From Calliopsis andreniformis (taxonomy: Eukaryota > Arthropoda > Insecta > Hymenoptera > Andrenidae): a DNA stretch of 64,000 bases. The notes under the pieces were generated by a model. The model was given only the letters and a program-made list of their open reading frames with translations, ran no database searches and was not told the DNA's origin. Shown here piece after piece: positions 50,823-63,261 of this stretch. The position numbers and the translations under genes are program-made. The stretch spans positions 13,764,001 through 13,828,000 of the forward strand of contig NW_027480423.1 in the NCBI RefSeq assembly GCF_051401765.1, read 5' to 3'. Within the stretch, counting starts at the first letter, position 1. Each line of letters begins with the position of its first letter.

Positions 50823-53513
50823 CAACGCCAGAAGCATAAAATACGATATAAATACAACAGCTTTTCCATCGTATAAAACGAGTAATTGCAATCAGTGTGA
50901 AAGTAATGGTCATTTCCACGTTCCGAGCACCCTAGGCGTCACTCTAGGGCGTTGCTCCACCACATCTAATAGCTACGGCCTTAGAAGTCAACGCCAGAGG
51001 CATAAAATACAATATAAATACAACAGCGATTCCATCGTATAAAACGAATAATTGCATCCAGCGTGAAAGTTATGGTCATTTCTACATTCCGAGCAACATA
51101 GGCTTCACTCTAGGGCGTTGCTCCACCAGATCGAATAGTTAGGTCCTTCGAAGTAAACGCCAGAAGCATAAAATACGATATAAATACAACAGCTTTTCCA
51201 TCGCATAGAAGGAATAATTGCAAACAGTGTGAAAGTAATGGTCATTTCTACGTTCCGGCCAACCTAGGCTTCACTCTGCGGTGTTGCTCCACCAGATGGA
51301 ATAGTTAGGGCCTAAGAAGTGAACGCCAGAAGCATAAAATACAATATAAATATAACAGAATTTCCATCGTATAAAACGAATAATAGCAACCAGTGTGAAA
51401 GTTATGGTCATTTCTACGTTCCGTGCAACCTAGGCTTCACTCTAGGGCGTTGCTCCACCAGATCAGACAGTTAGGGCCTTAGAAGCCAACGCCCGAAGCA
51501 TTAAATACAAAATAAATAGAACAGTTTTTCCATCATATAAAACGAATAATTGCAACCAGTATGAAAGTTATGGTCATTTCTACTTTCCGGGCAACCTAGG
51601 CTTCACCCTAGGGCGTTGCTCCAACAGATTGAATAGTTAGGGCCTTAGAAGTCAATGCCCGAAGCATAAAATGCAATAAAAATACAACAGTTTTTCCATC
51701 ACATAACAGGAATAATTGCAACCAATTTGAAAGTGATGGTCATATCTACGTACCGGGCAACCTAGGCTTCACTCGAGGGCGTTGCTCCACCAGATCGAAT
51801 AGTTAGGGCCTTAGAAGTCAACGCCCGAAGCATAAAATACAGAATAAATAGAACAGTTTTTCCATCGTATAAAACGAATAATTGCAACCAGTCTGAAACT
51901 TATGGACATTTCCATCTTCCGAGCAACCTAGGCTTCACCCTAGGGCGTTGCTCCAACAGATTGAATAGTTAGGTCCTTAGAAGTCAACGCCCGGACCACA
52001 AAATGCAAAAAAAATTCAACAGTGTTTCCATCATATAACAGGAATAATTGCAACCAGTTTGAAAGTGATGGCCAATTCTACGTTCCGGGCAGCCTAGGCT
52101 TCACTCTGGGGCGTTGCTCGACCAGATCGAATAGTTAGTGCCTTAGAAGTCAACGCCAGAAGCATAAAATACAATATAAATACGACAGCTTTTCCATCGT
52201 ATAAAACGAATAATTGCAACCAGTATGAAACTTATGGTCATTTCTACTTTCCGAGCAACCTGGGCTTCACCCTAGGGCGTTGCTTCAACAGATTGAATAG
52301 TTAGGGCCTTAGAAGTCAACGCCCGAACCATAAAATGCAAAAAAAATACAGCAGTGTTTCCATCATATAACAGGAATAATTGCAACCAGTTTCAAAGTGA
52401 TGGCCAATTCTACGTTCCGGGCAGCCTGGGTTTCACTCCAGGTCGTTGCTCCACCAGACGGAATAGTTACGGCCTAAGAAGTCAACGCCAGAAGCATAAA
52501 ATACCATATAAATACAACAGCTTTTCCATCGTATAAAGCGAGTAATTGCAATCAGTGTGAAAGTAATGGTCAATTCTACGTTCCGAGCACCCTAGGCGTC
52601 ACTCTAGGGCGTTGCTCCACCACATCTAATAGTTACGGCCTTAGAAGTCATTGCCAGAGGCATAAAATGCAATATAAATACAACAGCGTTTCCTTCGTAT
52701 AAAACGAATAATTGCATCCAGTGTGAAACTTATGGTCATTTCTACATTCCGAGCAACATAGGCTTCACTCTAGGGCGTTGCTCCACCAGATCGAATAGTT
52801 AGGTCCTTAGAAGTAATCGCCAGAAGCATAAAATACGATATAAATACAACAGCTTTACCATCGTATAGAAGGAATAATTGCAAACAGTGTGAAAGTAATG
52901 GTCATTTCTACGATCCGGGCAACCTAGACTTCACTCTACGGCGTTGTTCTACCAGATCGAATAGTTAGGGCCTAAGAAGTGAACGCCAGAAGCATAAAAT
53001 ACAATATAAATATAACAGTTTTTCCATCGTATAAAACGAATAATTGCAACCAGTGTGAAAGTTATGGTCATTTCTACGATCCGGGCAACCTAGACTTCAC
53101 TCTACGGCGTTGTTCTACCAGACCGAATAGTTAGTGCCTTAGAAGTCAACGCCAGAAGCATAAAATACAATACAAATACAACAGCGTTTCCTTCGTATAA
53201 AACGAATAATTGCATCCAGTGTGAAAGTTATGGTCATTTCTACATTCCGAGCAACATAGGCTTCACTCTAGGGCGTTGCTCCACCGGATCGAATAGTTAG
53301 GTCCTTAGAAGTAATCGCCAGAAGCATAAAATACGATATAAATACAACAGCTTTACCATCGTATAGAAGGAATAATTGCAAACAGTGTGAAAGTAATGGT
53401 CATTTCTACGATCCGGGCATCCTAGACTTCACTCTACGGCGTTGTTCTACCAGATCGAATAGTTAGGGCCTAAGAAGTGAACGCCAGAAGCATAAAATAC
53501 AATATAAATATAA
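50823..53513. repeat. Right-zone block E, copy 2
   Basis: Second copy of 42,855-45,545, with the 498-bp internal tandem ('caacagcgtttccttcg' at 52,681 and 53,179). At its right end, near 53,513, the sequence switches in the T-tract to 'cagaatttccatcg', which is block E material from 13 monomers earlier (51,354 to 53,512 = 2,158 bases). Confidence 0.83.
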
Positions 53514-54485
53514 CAGAATTTCCATCGTATAAAACGAATAATAGCAACCAGTGTGAAAGTTATGGTCATTTCTACGTTCCGTGCAACCTAGGCTTCACTC
53601 TAGGGCGTTGCCCCACCAGATCAGACAGTTAGGGCCTTAGAAGCCAACGCCCGAAGCATTAAATACAAAATAAATAGAACAGTTTTTCCATCATATAAAA
53701 CGAATAATTGCAACCAGTATGAAAGTTATGGTCATTTCTACTTTACGGGCAACCTAGGCTTCACCCTAGGGCGTTGCTCCAACAGATTGAATAGTTAGGG
53801 CCTTAGAAGTCAATGCCCGAAGCATAAAATGCAATAAAAATACAACAGTTTTTCCATCATATAACAGGAATAATTGCAACCAATTTGAAAGTGATGGTCA
53901 TATCTACGTACCGGGCAACCTAGGCTTCACTCGAGGGCGTTGCTCCACCAGATCGAATAGTTAGGGCCTTAGAAGTCAACGCCCGAAGCATAAAATACAG
54001 AATAAATAGAACAGTTTTTCCATCGTATAAAACGAATAATTGCAACCAGTCTGAAACTTATGGACATTTCCATCTTCCGAGCAACCTAGGCTTCACCCTA
54101 GGGCGTTGCTCCAACAGATTGAATAGTTAGGTCCTTAGAAGTCAACGCCCGAACCACAAAATGCAAAAAAAATTCAACAGTGTTTCCATCATATAACAGG
54201 AATAATTGCAACCAGTTTGAAAGTGATGGCCAATTCTACGTTCCGGGCAACCTAGGTTTCACTCCAGGTCGTTGCTCCACCAGACGGAATAGTTACGGCC
54301 TAAGAAGTCAACGCCAGAAGCATAAAATACCATATAAATATAACAGTTTTTCCATCGTATAAAACGAATAATTGCAACCAGTGTGAAAGTTATGGTCATT
54401 TCTACGATCCGGGCAACCTAGACTTCACTCTACGGCGTTGCTCCACCACATCTAATAGTTACGGCCTTAGAAGTCATTGCCAGAG
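53514..54485. repeat. Partial third copy of block E material
   Basis: From about 53,512 to 54,180 this repeats 51,354-52,022 (13 monomers away). It then passes into a shortened version of the following monomers: 'aacctaggtttcactccagg' near 54,249 resembles about 44,456 more than about 52,424. 'caacagcgtttccttcg' recurs at 54,507, eight monomers after 53,179. Confidence 0.72.
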
Positions 54486-55624
54486 GCATAAAATGCAATA
54501 TAAATACAACAGCGTTTCCTTCGTATAAAACGAATAATTGCATCCAGTGTGAAACTTATGGTCATTTCTACATTCCGAGCAACATAGGCTTCACTCTAGG
54601 GCGTTGCTCCACCAGATCGAATAGTTAGGTCCTTAGAAGTAATCGCCAGAAGCATAAAATACGATATAAATACAACAGCTTTACCATCGTATAGAAGGAA
54701 TAATTGCAAACAGTGTGAAAGTAATGGTCATTTCTACGATCCGGGCAACCTAGACTTCACTCTACGGCGTTGTTCTACCAGATCGAATAGTTAGGGCCTA
54801 AGAAGTGAACGCCAGAAGCATAAAATGCAATATAAATATAACAGTTTTTCCATCGTATAAAACGAATAATTGCAACCAGTGTGAAAGTTATGGTCATTTC
54901 TACGATCCGGGCAACCTAGACTTCACTCTACGGCGTTGTTCTACCAGACCGAATAGTTAGTGCCTTAGAAGTCAACGCCAGAAGCATAAAATACAATACA
55001 AATACAACAGCTTTTCCATCGTATAAAACGAATAATTGCAACCAGTGTGAAAGTTATGGTCATTTCTACGTTCCGAGCAACCTAGGCGTCACTCTAGGGC
55101 GTTGCTCCACCGGATCGAATAGCTAGGGATTTAGAATTCAACGCCATAAGAATAAAACACGATATAAGTACAACAGTTTTTCCATCGTATAAAACGAATA
55201 ATTGCAACCAGTGTGAAAGTTATGGTCATTTCTACATACCGATCAACCTAGGCATCACTCTAGGGCGTTGCTCCACCAGATCGAATAGTGAGGTCCTTAG
55301 AAGTCAACGCCAGAAGCATAAAATACGATATAAATACAACATCTTTTCCATCGTATAAAAGGAACAATTGCAGACAGTGTGAAAGTTATGGCCATTTCTA
55401 CATTCCGAGCAACCTAGGCTTCACTCTAGGGCGTTGCTCCACCTGATCGAATAGTTAGGGCCTTAGAAGTCAACGCCAGAAGCATAAAATACAATAAAGA
55501 TGCAACAGCCTTTCCATCGTATAGCAGGAATAATTTGCCACCAGTGTGGTAGTAGTGGTCATTTCTACGTACCGGGCAGCCTAGGCTTCACTCTAGGGCG
55601 GTGCTCCAACATATCGAATAGCTA

Positions 55625-58600
55625 CGGCCTTAGAAGTCTACGACTGAAGCACTAAATACAATAAAAATACAACAGTCTTTTCATCGTATAACAGGAATAA
55701 TTGCAACAAGCGTGATAGTAATGATCATTTCGGCGTTTCGTGCATCCTAGACTTATCTCTGAGGCATTGCTCCACCAGGTCGAATAGTTAGGGCCTAAGA
55801 AGTCAACGCCAGAAGCATAAAATACAACATAAATACAATAGATTTTCCATCGTATATACTGTATATCTGCAAACAGTGTGAAAGTAATGGTCATTTCTAC
55901 GTAGCGGGCAACCTAGGCTCCACTCTCGGGCGTTGCTCCACGAAATCAAATGGCTAGGGCCTTAGAAGTCAGCGCCAGAAGCATAAAATACAATAAAGGT
56001 GCAAAAGTTTTTCCATCGTATAACAGGAATAACTGTAAACAGTGTGAAAGTAATGGTCATTTCTACGTTCCAGGCAACCTAGGCTTCACTCTAGGTCGTT
56101 GTTCACCAGATCGAATAGTTAGGGCCTAAGAAGTCAACGCCAGAAGCATAAAATACAATATAAATATAACAGTTTTTCCATCGTATAAAGAGAATAATAG
56201 CAACCAGTGCGAATGTCATGGTCATTTCTACGTTCCGGGCAGCCTAGGCTTCACTCTAGGGCGTTGCTCCACCAGATCAAACAGTTAGGGCCTTAGAAGT
56301 CAACGCCCGAAGCATTAAATACAAAATAAATAGAACAGTTTTTCCTGTGTATAAAACGAATAATTGGTACCAGTGTGAAAGTTATGGTCATAGCTACGTT
56401 CCGCGCAACCTAGGTTTCACTCCAGGGCGTTGCTCCACCAGATCGAATAGATACGGCCTAAGAAGTCAACGCCAGAATCATGAAATACGATAAAGATGCA
56501 ACAGTTTTTCCATCGTACAAAACGAATAATTGCAACCAGTGTGAAAGTTATGGTCATTTCTACATTCCGAACAACCTAGGCTTCACTCTAGGGCGTTGCT
56601 CCACCAGATCGAATAGTTAGGTCCTTAGAAGTCAACGCCAGAAGCATAAAATACGATATAAATACAACAGCATTTCCATCGTATAAGACGAATAATTGCA
56701 ACCAGTGTGAATGTAATGGTCATTTCTACGTTCCGGGCAACCTGGGCTTCACTCTACGGCGTTGCTCCACCAGATCGAGTAGTTAGGGCCTTAGAAGTCT
56801 TCGCCAGAAGCATAAAATACAATAAAGATGCAAAAGTTTTTCCATCGTATAACAGGAATAACTGTAAACAGTGTGAAAGTAATGGTCATTTCTACGTTCC
56901 AGGTAACCTATGCTTCACTCTAGGGCGGTGCTCTACCAGATTAAATAGTTAGGGCCTAAGAAGTCAACGCCAGAAGCATAAAACACAATATAAATACAAC
57001 AGCTTTTCCATCGTATATAATGTATATTTGCATACAGTGTGAAAGTAATGGTCATTTCCATGTTCCGGGCAACCTAGTCTTCACTCTAGGGCGTTGTTCC
57101 ACCAGATCGCATAGTTAGGGCCTAAGAAGTCAACGCCAGAAGAATAAAATACAATTTAAGTACAAAAGTTTTTCCATCGTATAAAATGAATAATTGCAAA
57201 CATTGTGAAAGTAATGGTCATTTCTACGTTCCGGGCAACCTAGGCGTCACTCTAGGGCGTTGCTCCACCACACCTAATAGCTAGGGCCTTAGAAGTCAAC
57301 CCCAGATGGATAAAATACAATAAAGATGCCACAGCTTTTCCACCGTATAAAACGAATAATTGCAACCAGTGTGAAAGTTATGGTCATTTCTACGTTCCGA
57401 GCAACCTAGGCGTCACTCTAGGGCGTTGCTCCACCGGATCGAATAGCTAGGGATTTAGAATTCAACGCCATAAGAATAAAACACAATATAAGTACAACAG
57501 TTTTTCCATCGTATAAAACGAATAATTGCAACCAGTGTGAAAGTTATGGTCATTTCTACATACCGAGCAACCTAGGCTTCACTCTAGGGCGTTGCTCCAC
57601 CAGATCGAATAGTGAGGTCCTTAGAAGTCAACGCCAGAAGCATAAAATACGATATAAATACAACAGCTTTTCCATCGTATAAAAGGAACAATTGCAGACA
57701 GTGTGAAAGTTATGGTCATTTCTACATTCCGAGCAACCTAGGCTTCACTCTAGGGTGTTGCTCCACCTGATCGAATAGTTAGGGCCTTAGAAGTCAACGC
57801 CAGAAGCATAAAATACAATAAAGATGCAACAGCTTTTCCATCGAATAGCAGGAATAATTTGCAACCAGTGTGGTAGTAGTGGTCATTTCTACGTACCGGG
57901 CAACCTAGGCTTCACTCTAGGGCGGTGCTCCAACATATCGAATAGCTACGGCCTTAGAAGTCTACGACTGAAGCATAAAATACAATAAAAATACAACAGT
58001 CTTTTCATCGTATAACAGGAATAATTGCAACAAGCGTGATAGTAATGATCATTTCGGCGTTTCGTGCATCCTAGACTTATCTCTGAGTCATTGCTCCACC
58101 AGGTCGAATAGTTAGGGCCTAAGAAGTCAACGCCAGAAGCATAAAATACAACATAAATACAATAGATTTTCCATCGTATATAATGTATATCTGCAAACAG
58201 TGTGAAAGTAATGGTCATTTCTACGTAGCGGGCAACCTAGGCTCCACTCTCGGGCGTTGCTCCACGAAATCAAATGGCTAGGGCCTTAGAAGTCAGCGCC
58301 AGAAGCATAAAATACAATAAAGATGCAAAAGTTTTTCCATCATATAACAGGAATAACTGCAAACAGTGTGAAAGTAATGGTCATTTCTACGTTCCAGGCA
58401 ACCTAGGCTTCACTCTAGGTCGTTGTTCCACCAGATCGAATAGTTAGGGCCTAAGAAGTCAACGCCAGAAGCATAAAATACAATATAAATATAACAGTTT
58501 TTCCATCGTATAAAGAGAATAATAGCAACCAGTGTGAAAGTTATGGTCATTTCTACGTTCCGGGCAACCTGGGCTTCACTCTACGGTGTTGTTCCACCAG

Positions 58601-59276
58601 ATCGAATAGTTAGGGCCTAAGAAGTGAACGCCAGAAGCATAAAATACAATATAAATATAACAGTTTTTACATCGTATAAAACGAATAATAGCAACCAGTA
58701 TGAAACTTATGGTCATTTCTACGTTCCGGGCAACCTAGACTTCACTCTAGGGCGTTGCTCCTCCAGGTCAAACAGTTAGGGCTTTAGAAGTCAACGCCCG
58801 AAGCATAAAATACAAAATAAATAGAACAGTTTTTCCATTGTATATAACGAATAATTGGTACCAGTGTAAAAGTTATGGTCATTTCTACGTTCCGAGCAAC
58901 CTAGGCTTCACCCTAGGGCGTTGCTCCAACAGATTGAGTAGTTAGGGCCTTAGAAGTCAACGCCCGAACCATAAAATGCAAAAAAAATTCAACAGTGTTT
59001 CCATCATAAAACAGGAATAATTGCAACTAGTTTGAAAGTGACGGCCAATTCTACGTTCCGGGCAGCCTAGGCTTCACTCTAGGGCGTTGCTCCACCAGAT
59101 CGAATAGTTAGTGCCTTAGAAGTCAACGCCAGAAGCATAAAATACAATACAAATACAACAGCTTTTCCATCGTATAAAACGAATAATTGCAACCAGTATG
59201 AAACTTATGGTTATTTCTACTTTCCGTGCAACCTAGGCTTCACCCTAGGGCGTTGCTCCAACAGATTGAATAGTTA
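55625..59276. repeat. 22-monomer tandem HOR, copy T1 (3,652 bp)
   Basis: The displacement to T2 is 3,652 bases, exactly 22 x 166, checked at 55,894/59,546, 56,707/60,359 and 57,946/61,598. The left edge is the 'agaagtctacgactgaagca' monomer. T1 overlaps the right three quarters of the second copy of block D. Shared changes separate T1/T2 from block D copy 1, for example 'cctagacttcactctaggg' near 58,735 and 62,390 against 'cctaggcttcactctaagg' near 49,438. Confidence 0.88.
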
Positions 59277-62200
59277 GGGTCTTAGAAGTCTACGACTGAA
59301 GCACAAAATACAATAAAAATACAACAGTCTTTTCATCGTATAACAGGAATAATTGCAACAAGCGTGATAGTAATGATCATTTCGGCGTTTCGTGCATCCT
59401 AGACTTATCTCTGAGGCATTGCTCCACCAGGTCGAATAGTTAGGGCCTAAGAAGTCAACGCCAGAAGCATAAAATACAACATAAATACAATAGATTTTCC
59501 ATCGTATATAATGTATATCTGCAAACAGTGTGAAAGTAATGGTCATTTCTACGTAGCGGGCAACCTAGGCTCCACTCTCGGGCGTTGCTCCACGAAATCA
59601 AATGGCTAGGGCCTTAGAAGTCAGCGCCAGAAGCATAAAATACAATAAAGGTGCAAAAGTTTTTCCATCGTATAACAGGAATAACTGTAAACAGTGTGAA
59701 AGTAATGGTCATTTCTACGTTCCAGGCAACCTAGGCTTCACTCTAGGTCGTTGTTCACCAGATCGAATAGTTAGGGCCTAAGAAGTCAACGCCAGAAGCA
59801 TAAAATACAATATAAATATAACAGTTTTTCCATCGTATAAAGAGAATAATAGCAACCAGTGCGAATGTCATGGTCATTTCTACGTTCCGGGCAGCCTAGG
59901 CTTCACTCTAGGGCGTTGCTCCACCAGATCAAACAGTTAGGGCCTTAGAAGTCAACGCCCGAAGCATTAAATACAAAATAAATAGAACAGTTTTTCCTGT
60001 GTATAAAACGAATAATTGGTACCAGTGTGAAAGTTATGGTCATAGCTACGTTCCGCGCAACCTAGGTTTCACTCCAGGGCGTTGCTCCACCAGATCGAAT
60101 AGATACGGCCTAAGAAGTCAACGCCAGAATCATGAAATACGATAAAGATGCAACAGTTTTTCCATCGTACAAAACGAATAATTGCAACCAGTGTGAAAGT
60201 TATGGTCATTTCTACATTCCGAACAACCTAGGCTTCACTCTAGGGCGTTGCTCCACCAGATCGAATAGTTAGGTCCTTAGAAGTCAACGCCAGAAGCATA
60301 AAATAGGATATAAATACAACAGCATTTCCATCGTATAAGACGAATAATTGCAACCAGTGTGAATGTAATGGTCATTTCTACGTTCCGGGCAACCTGGGCT
60401 TCACTCTACGGCGTTGCTCCACCAGATCGAGTAGTTAGGGCCTTAGAAGTCTTCGCCAGAAGCATAAAATACAATAAAGATGCAAAAGTTTTTCCATCGT
60501 ATAACAGGAATAACTGTAAACAGTGTGAAAGTAATGGTCATTTCTACGTTCCAGGTAACCTATGCTTCACTCTAGGGCGGTGCTCTACCAGATTAAATAG
60601 TTAGGGCCTAAGAAGTCAACGCCAGAAGCATAAAACACAATATAAATACAACAGCTTTTCCATCGTATATAATGTATATTTGCATACAGTGTGAAAGTAA
60701 TGGTCATTTCCATGTTCCGGGCAACCTAGTCTTCACTCTAGGGCGTTGTTCCACCAGATCGCATAGTTAGGGCCTAAGAAGTCAACGCCAGAAGAATAAA
60801 ATACAATTTAAGTACAAAAGTTTTTCCATCGTATAAAATGAATAATTGCAAACATTGTGAAAGTAATGGTCATTTCTACGTTCCGGGCAACCTAGGCGTC
60901 ACTCTAGGGCGTTGCTCCACCACACCTAATAGCTAGGGCCTTAGAAGTCAACCCCAGATGGATAAAATACAATAAAGATGCCACAGCTTTTCCACCGTAT
61001 GAAACGAATAATTGCAACCAGTGTGAAAGTTATGGTCATTTCTACGTTCCGAGCAACCTAGGCGTCACTCTAGGGCGTTGCTCCACCGGATCGAATAGCT
61101 AGGGATTTAGAATTCAACGCCATAAGAATAAAACACAATATAAGTACAACAGTTTTTCCATCGTATAAAACGAATAATTGCAACCAGTGTGAAAGTTATG
61201 GTCATTTCTACATACCGAGCAACCTAGGCTTCACTCTAGGGCGTTGCTCCACCAGATCGAATAGTGAGGTCCTTAGAAGTCAACGCCAGAAGCATAAAAT
61301 ACGATATAAATACAACAGCTTTTCCATCGTATAAAAGGAACAATTGCAGACAGTGTGAAAGTTATGGTCATTTCTACATTCCGAGCAACCTAGGCTTCAC
61401 TCTAGGGTGTTGCTCCACCTGATCGAATAGTTAGGGCCTTAGAAGTCAACGCCAGAAGCATAAAATACAATAAAGATGCAACAGCTTTTCCATCGAATAG
61501 CAGGAATAATTTGCAACCAGTGTGGTAGTAGTGGTCATTTCTACGTACCGGGCAACCTAGGCTTCACTCTAGGGCGGTGCTCCAACATATCGAATAGCTA
61601 CGGCCTTAGAAGTCTACGACTGAAGCATAAAATACAATAAAAATACAACAGTCTTTTCATCGTATAACAGGAATAATTGCAACAAGCGTGATAGTAATGA
61701 TCATTTCGGCGTTTCGTGCATCCTAGACTTATCTCTGAGTCATTGCTCCACCAGGTCGAATAGTTAGGGCCTAAGAAGTCAACGCCAGAAGCATAAAATA
61801 CAACATAAATACAATAGATTTTCCATCGTATATAATGTATATCTGCAAACAGTGTGAAAGTAATGGTCATTTCTACGTAGCGGGCAACCTAGGCTCCACT
61901 CTCGGGCGTTGCTCCACGAAATCAAATGGCTAGGGCCTTAGAAGTCAGCGCCAGAAGCATAAAATACAATAAAGATGCAAAAGTTTTTCCATCATATAAC
62001 AGGAATAACTGCAAACAGTGTGAAAGTAATGGTCATTTCTACGTTCCAGGCAACCTAGGCTTCACTCTAGGTCGTTGTTCCACCAGATCGAATAGTTAGG
62101 GCCTAAGAAGTCAACGCCAGAAGCATAAAATACAATATAAATATAACAGTTTTTCCATCGTATAAAGAGAATAATAGCAACCAGTGTGAAAGTTATGGTC

Positions 62201-62928
62201 ATTTCTACGTTCCGGGCAACCTGGGCTTCACTCTACGGTGTTGTTCCACCAGATCGAATAGTTAGGGCCTAAGAAGTGAACGCCAGAAGCATAAAATACA
62301 ATATAAATATAACAGTTTTTACATCGTATAAAACGAATAATAGCAACCAGTATGAAACTTATGGTCATTTCTACGTTCCGGGCAACCTAGACTTCACTCT
62401 AGGGCGTTGCTCCTCCAGGTCAAACAGTTAGGGCTTTAGAAGTCAACGCCCGAAGCATAAAATACAAAATAAATAGAACAGTTTTTCCATTGTATATAAC
62501 GAATAATTGGTACCAGTGTAAAAGTTATGGTCATTTCTACGTTCCGAGCAACCTAGGCTTCACCCTAGGGCGTTGCTCCAACAGATTGAGTAGTTAGGGC
62601 CTTAGAAGTTAACGCCCGAACCATAAAATGCAAAAAAAATTCAACAGTGTTTCCATCATAAAACAGGAATAATTGCAACTAGTTTGAAAGTGACGGCCAA
62701 TTCTACGTTCCGGGCAGCCTAGGCTTCACTCTAGGGCGTTGCTCCACCAGATCGAATAGTTAGTGCCTTAGAAGTCAACGCCAGAAGCATAAAATACAAT
62801 ACAAATACAACAGCTTTTCCATCGTATAAAACGAATAATTGCAACCAGTATGAAACTTATGGTTATTTCTACTTTCCGAGCAACCTAGGCTTCACCCTAG
62901 GGCGTTGCTCCAACAGATTGAATAGTTA
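59277..62928. repeat. 22-monomer tandem HOR, copy T2 (3,652 bp)
   Basis: Adjacent tandem copy of T1. The novel joint is visible near 59,277: 'gaatagttagggtcttagaa' runs directly into 'gtctacgactgaagcac', whereas the ancestral right neighbour ('ggcctaagaagtcaacgcc') is found after T2 at 62,929 and after block D copy 1 at 49,980. Only scattered single-base differences from T1 were seen in the parts I compared. Confidence 0.88.
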
Positions 62929-63261
62929 GGGCCTAAGAAGTCAACGCCAGAAGCATAAAATACGATATAAATACAACAGCTTTTCCATCATATAAAACGA
63001 ATAATTGCAACCAGTATGAAAGTGATGGTCATTTCTACGTACCGGGCAACCTAGGCTTCACTCTAGGGCGTTGCTCCACCAGATCAAACAGTTAGGGCCT
63101 TAGAAGTCAACGCCAGAAGCATAAAATACAATATAAATACAACAGCTTTTCCATCGTATAAAACGAATAATTGCAACCAGTCTGATACTTATGGACATTT
63201 CTATTTGCCGAGCAACCTAGGTTTCACCCTAGGGCGTTGCTCCAACAGATTGAATAGTTAG
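62929..63261. repeat. Two linker monomers after T2
   Basis: Matches 49,980-50,310, including 'tctatttgccgagcaacc'. The right join near 63,262 ('gaatagttagggcctaagaa') leads back into T-unit sequence. Confidence 0.75.
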
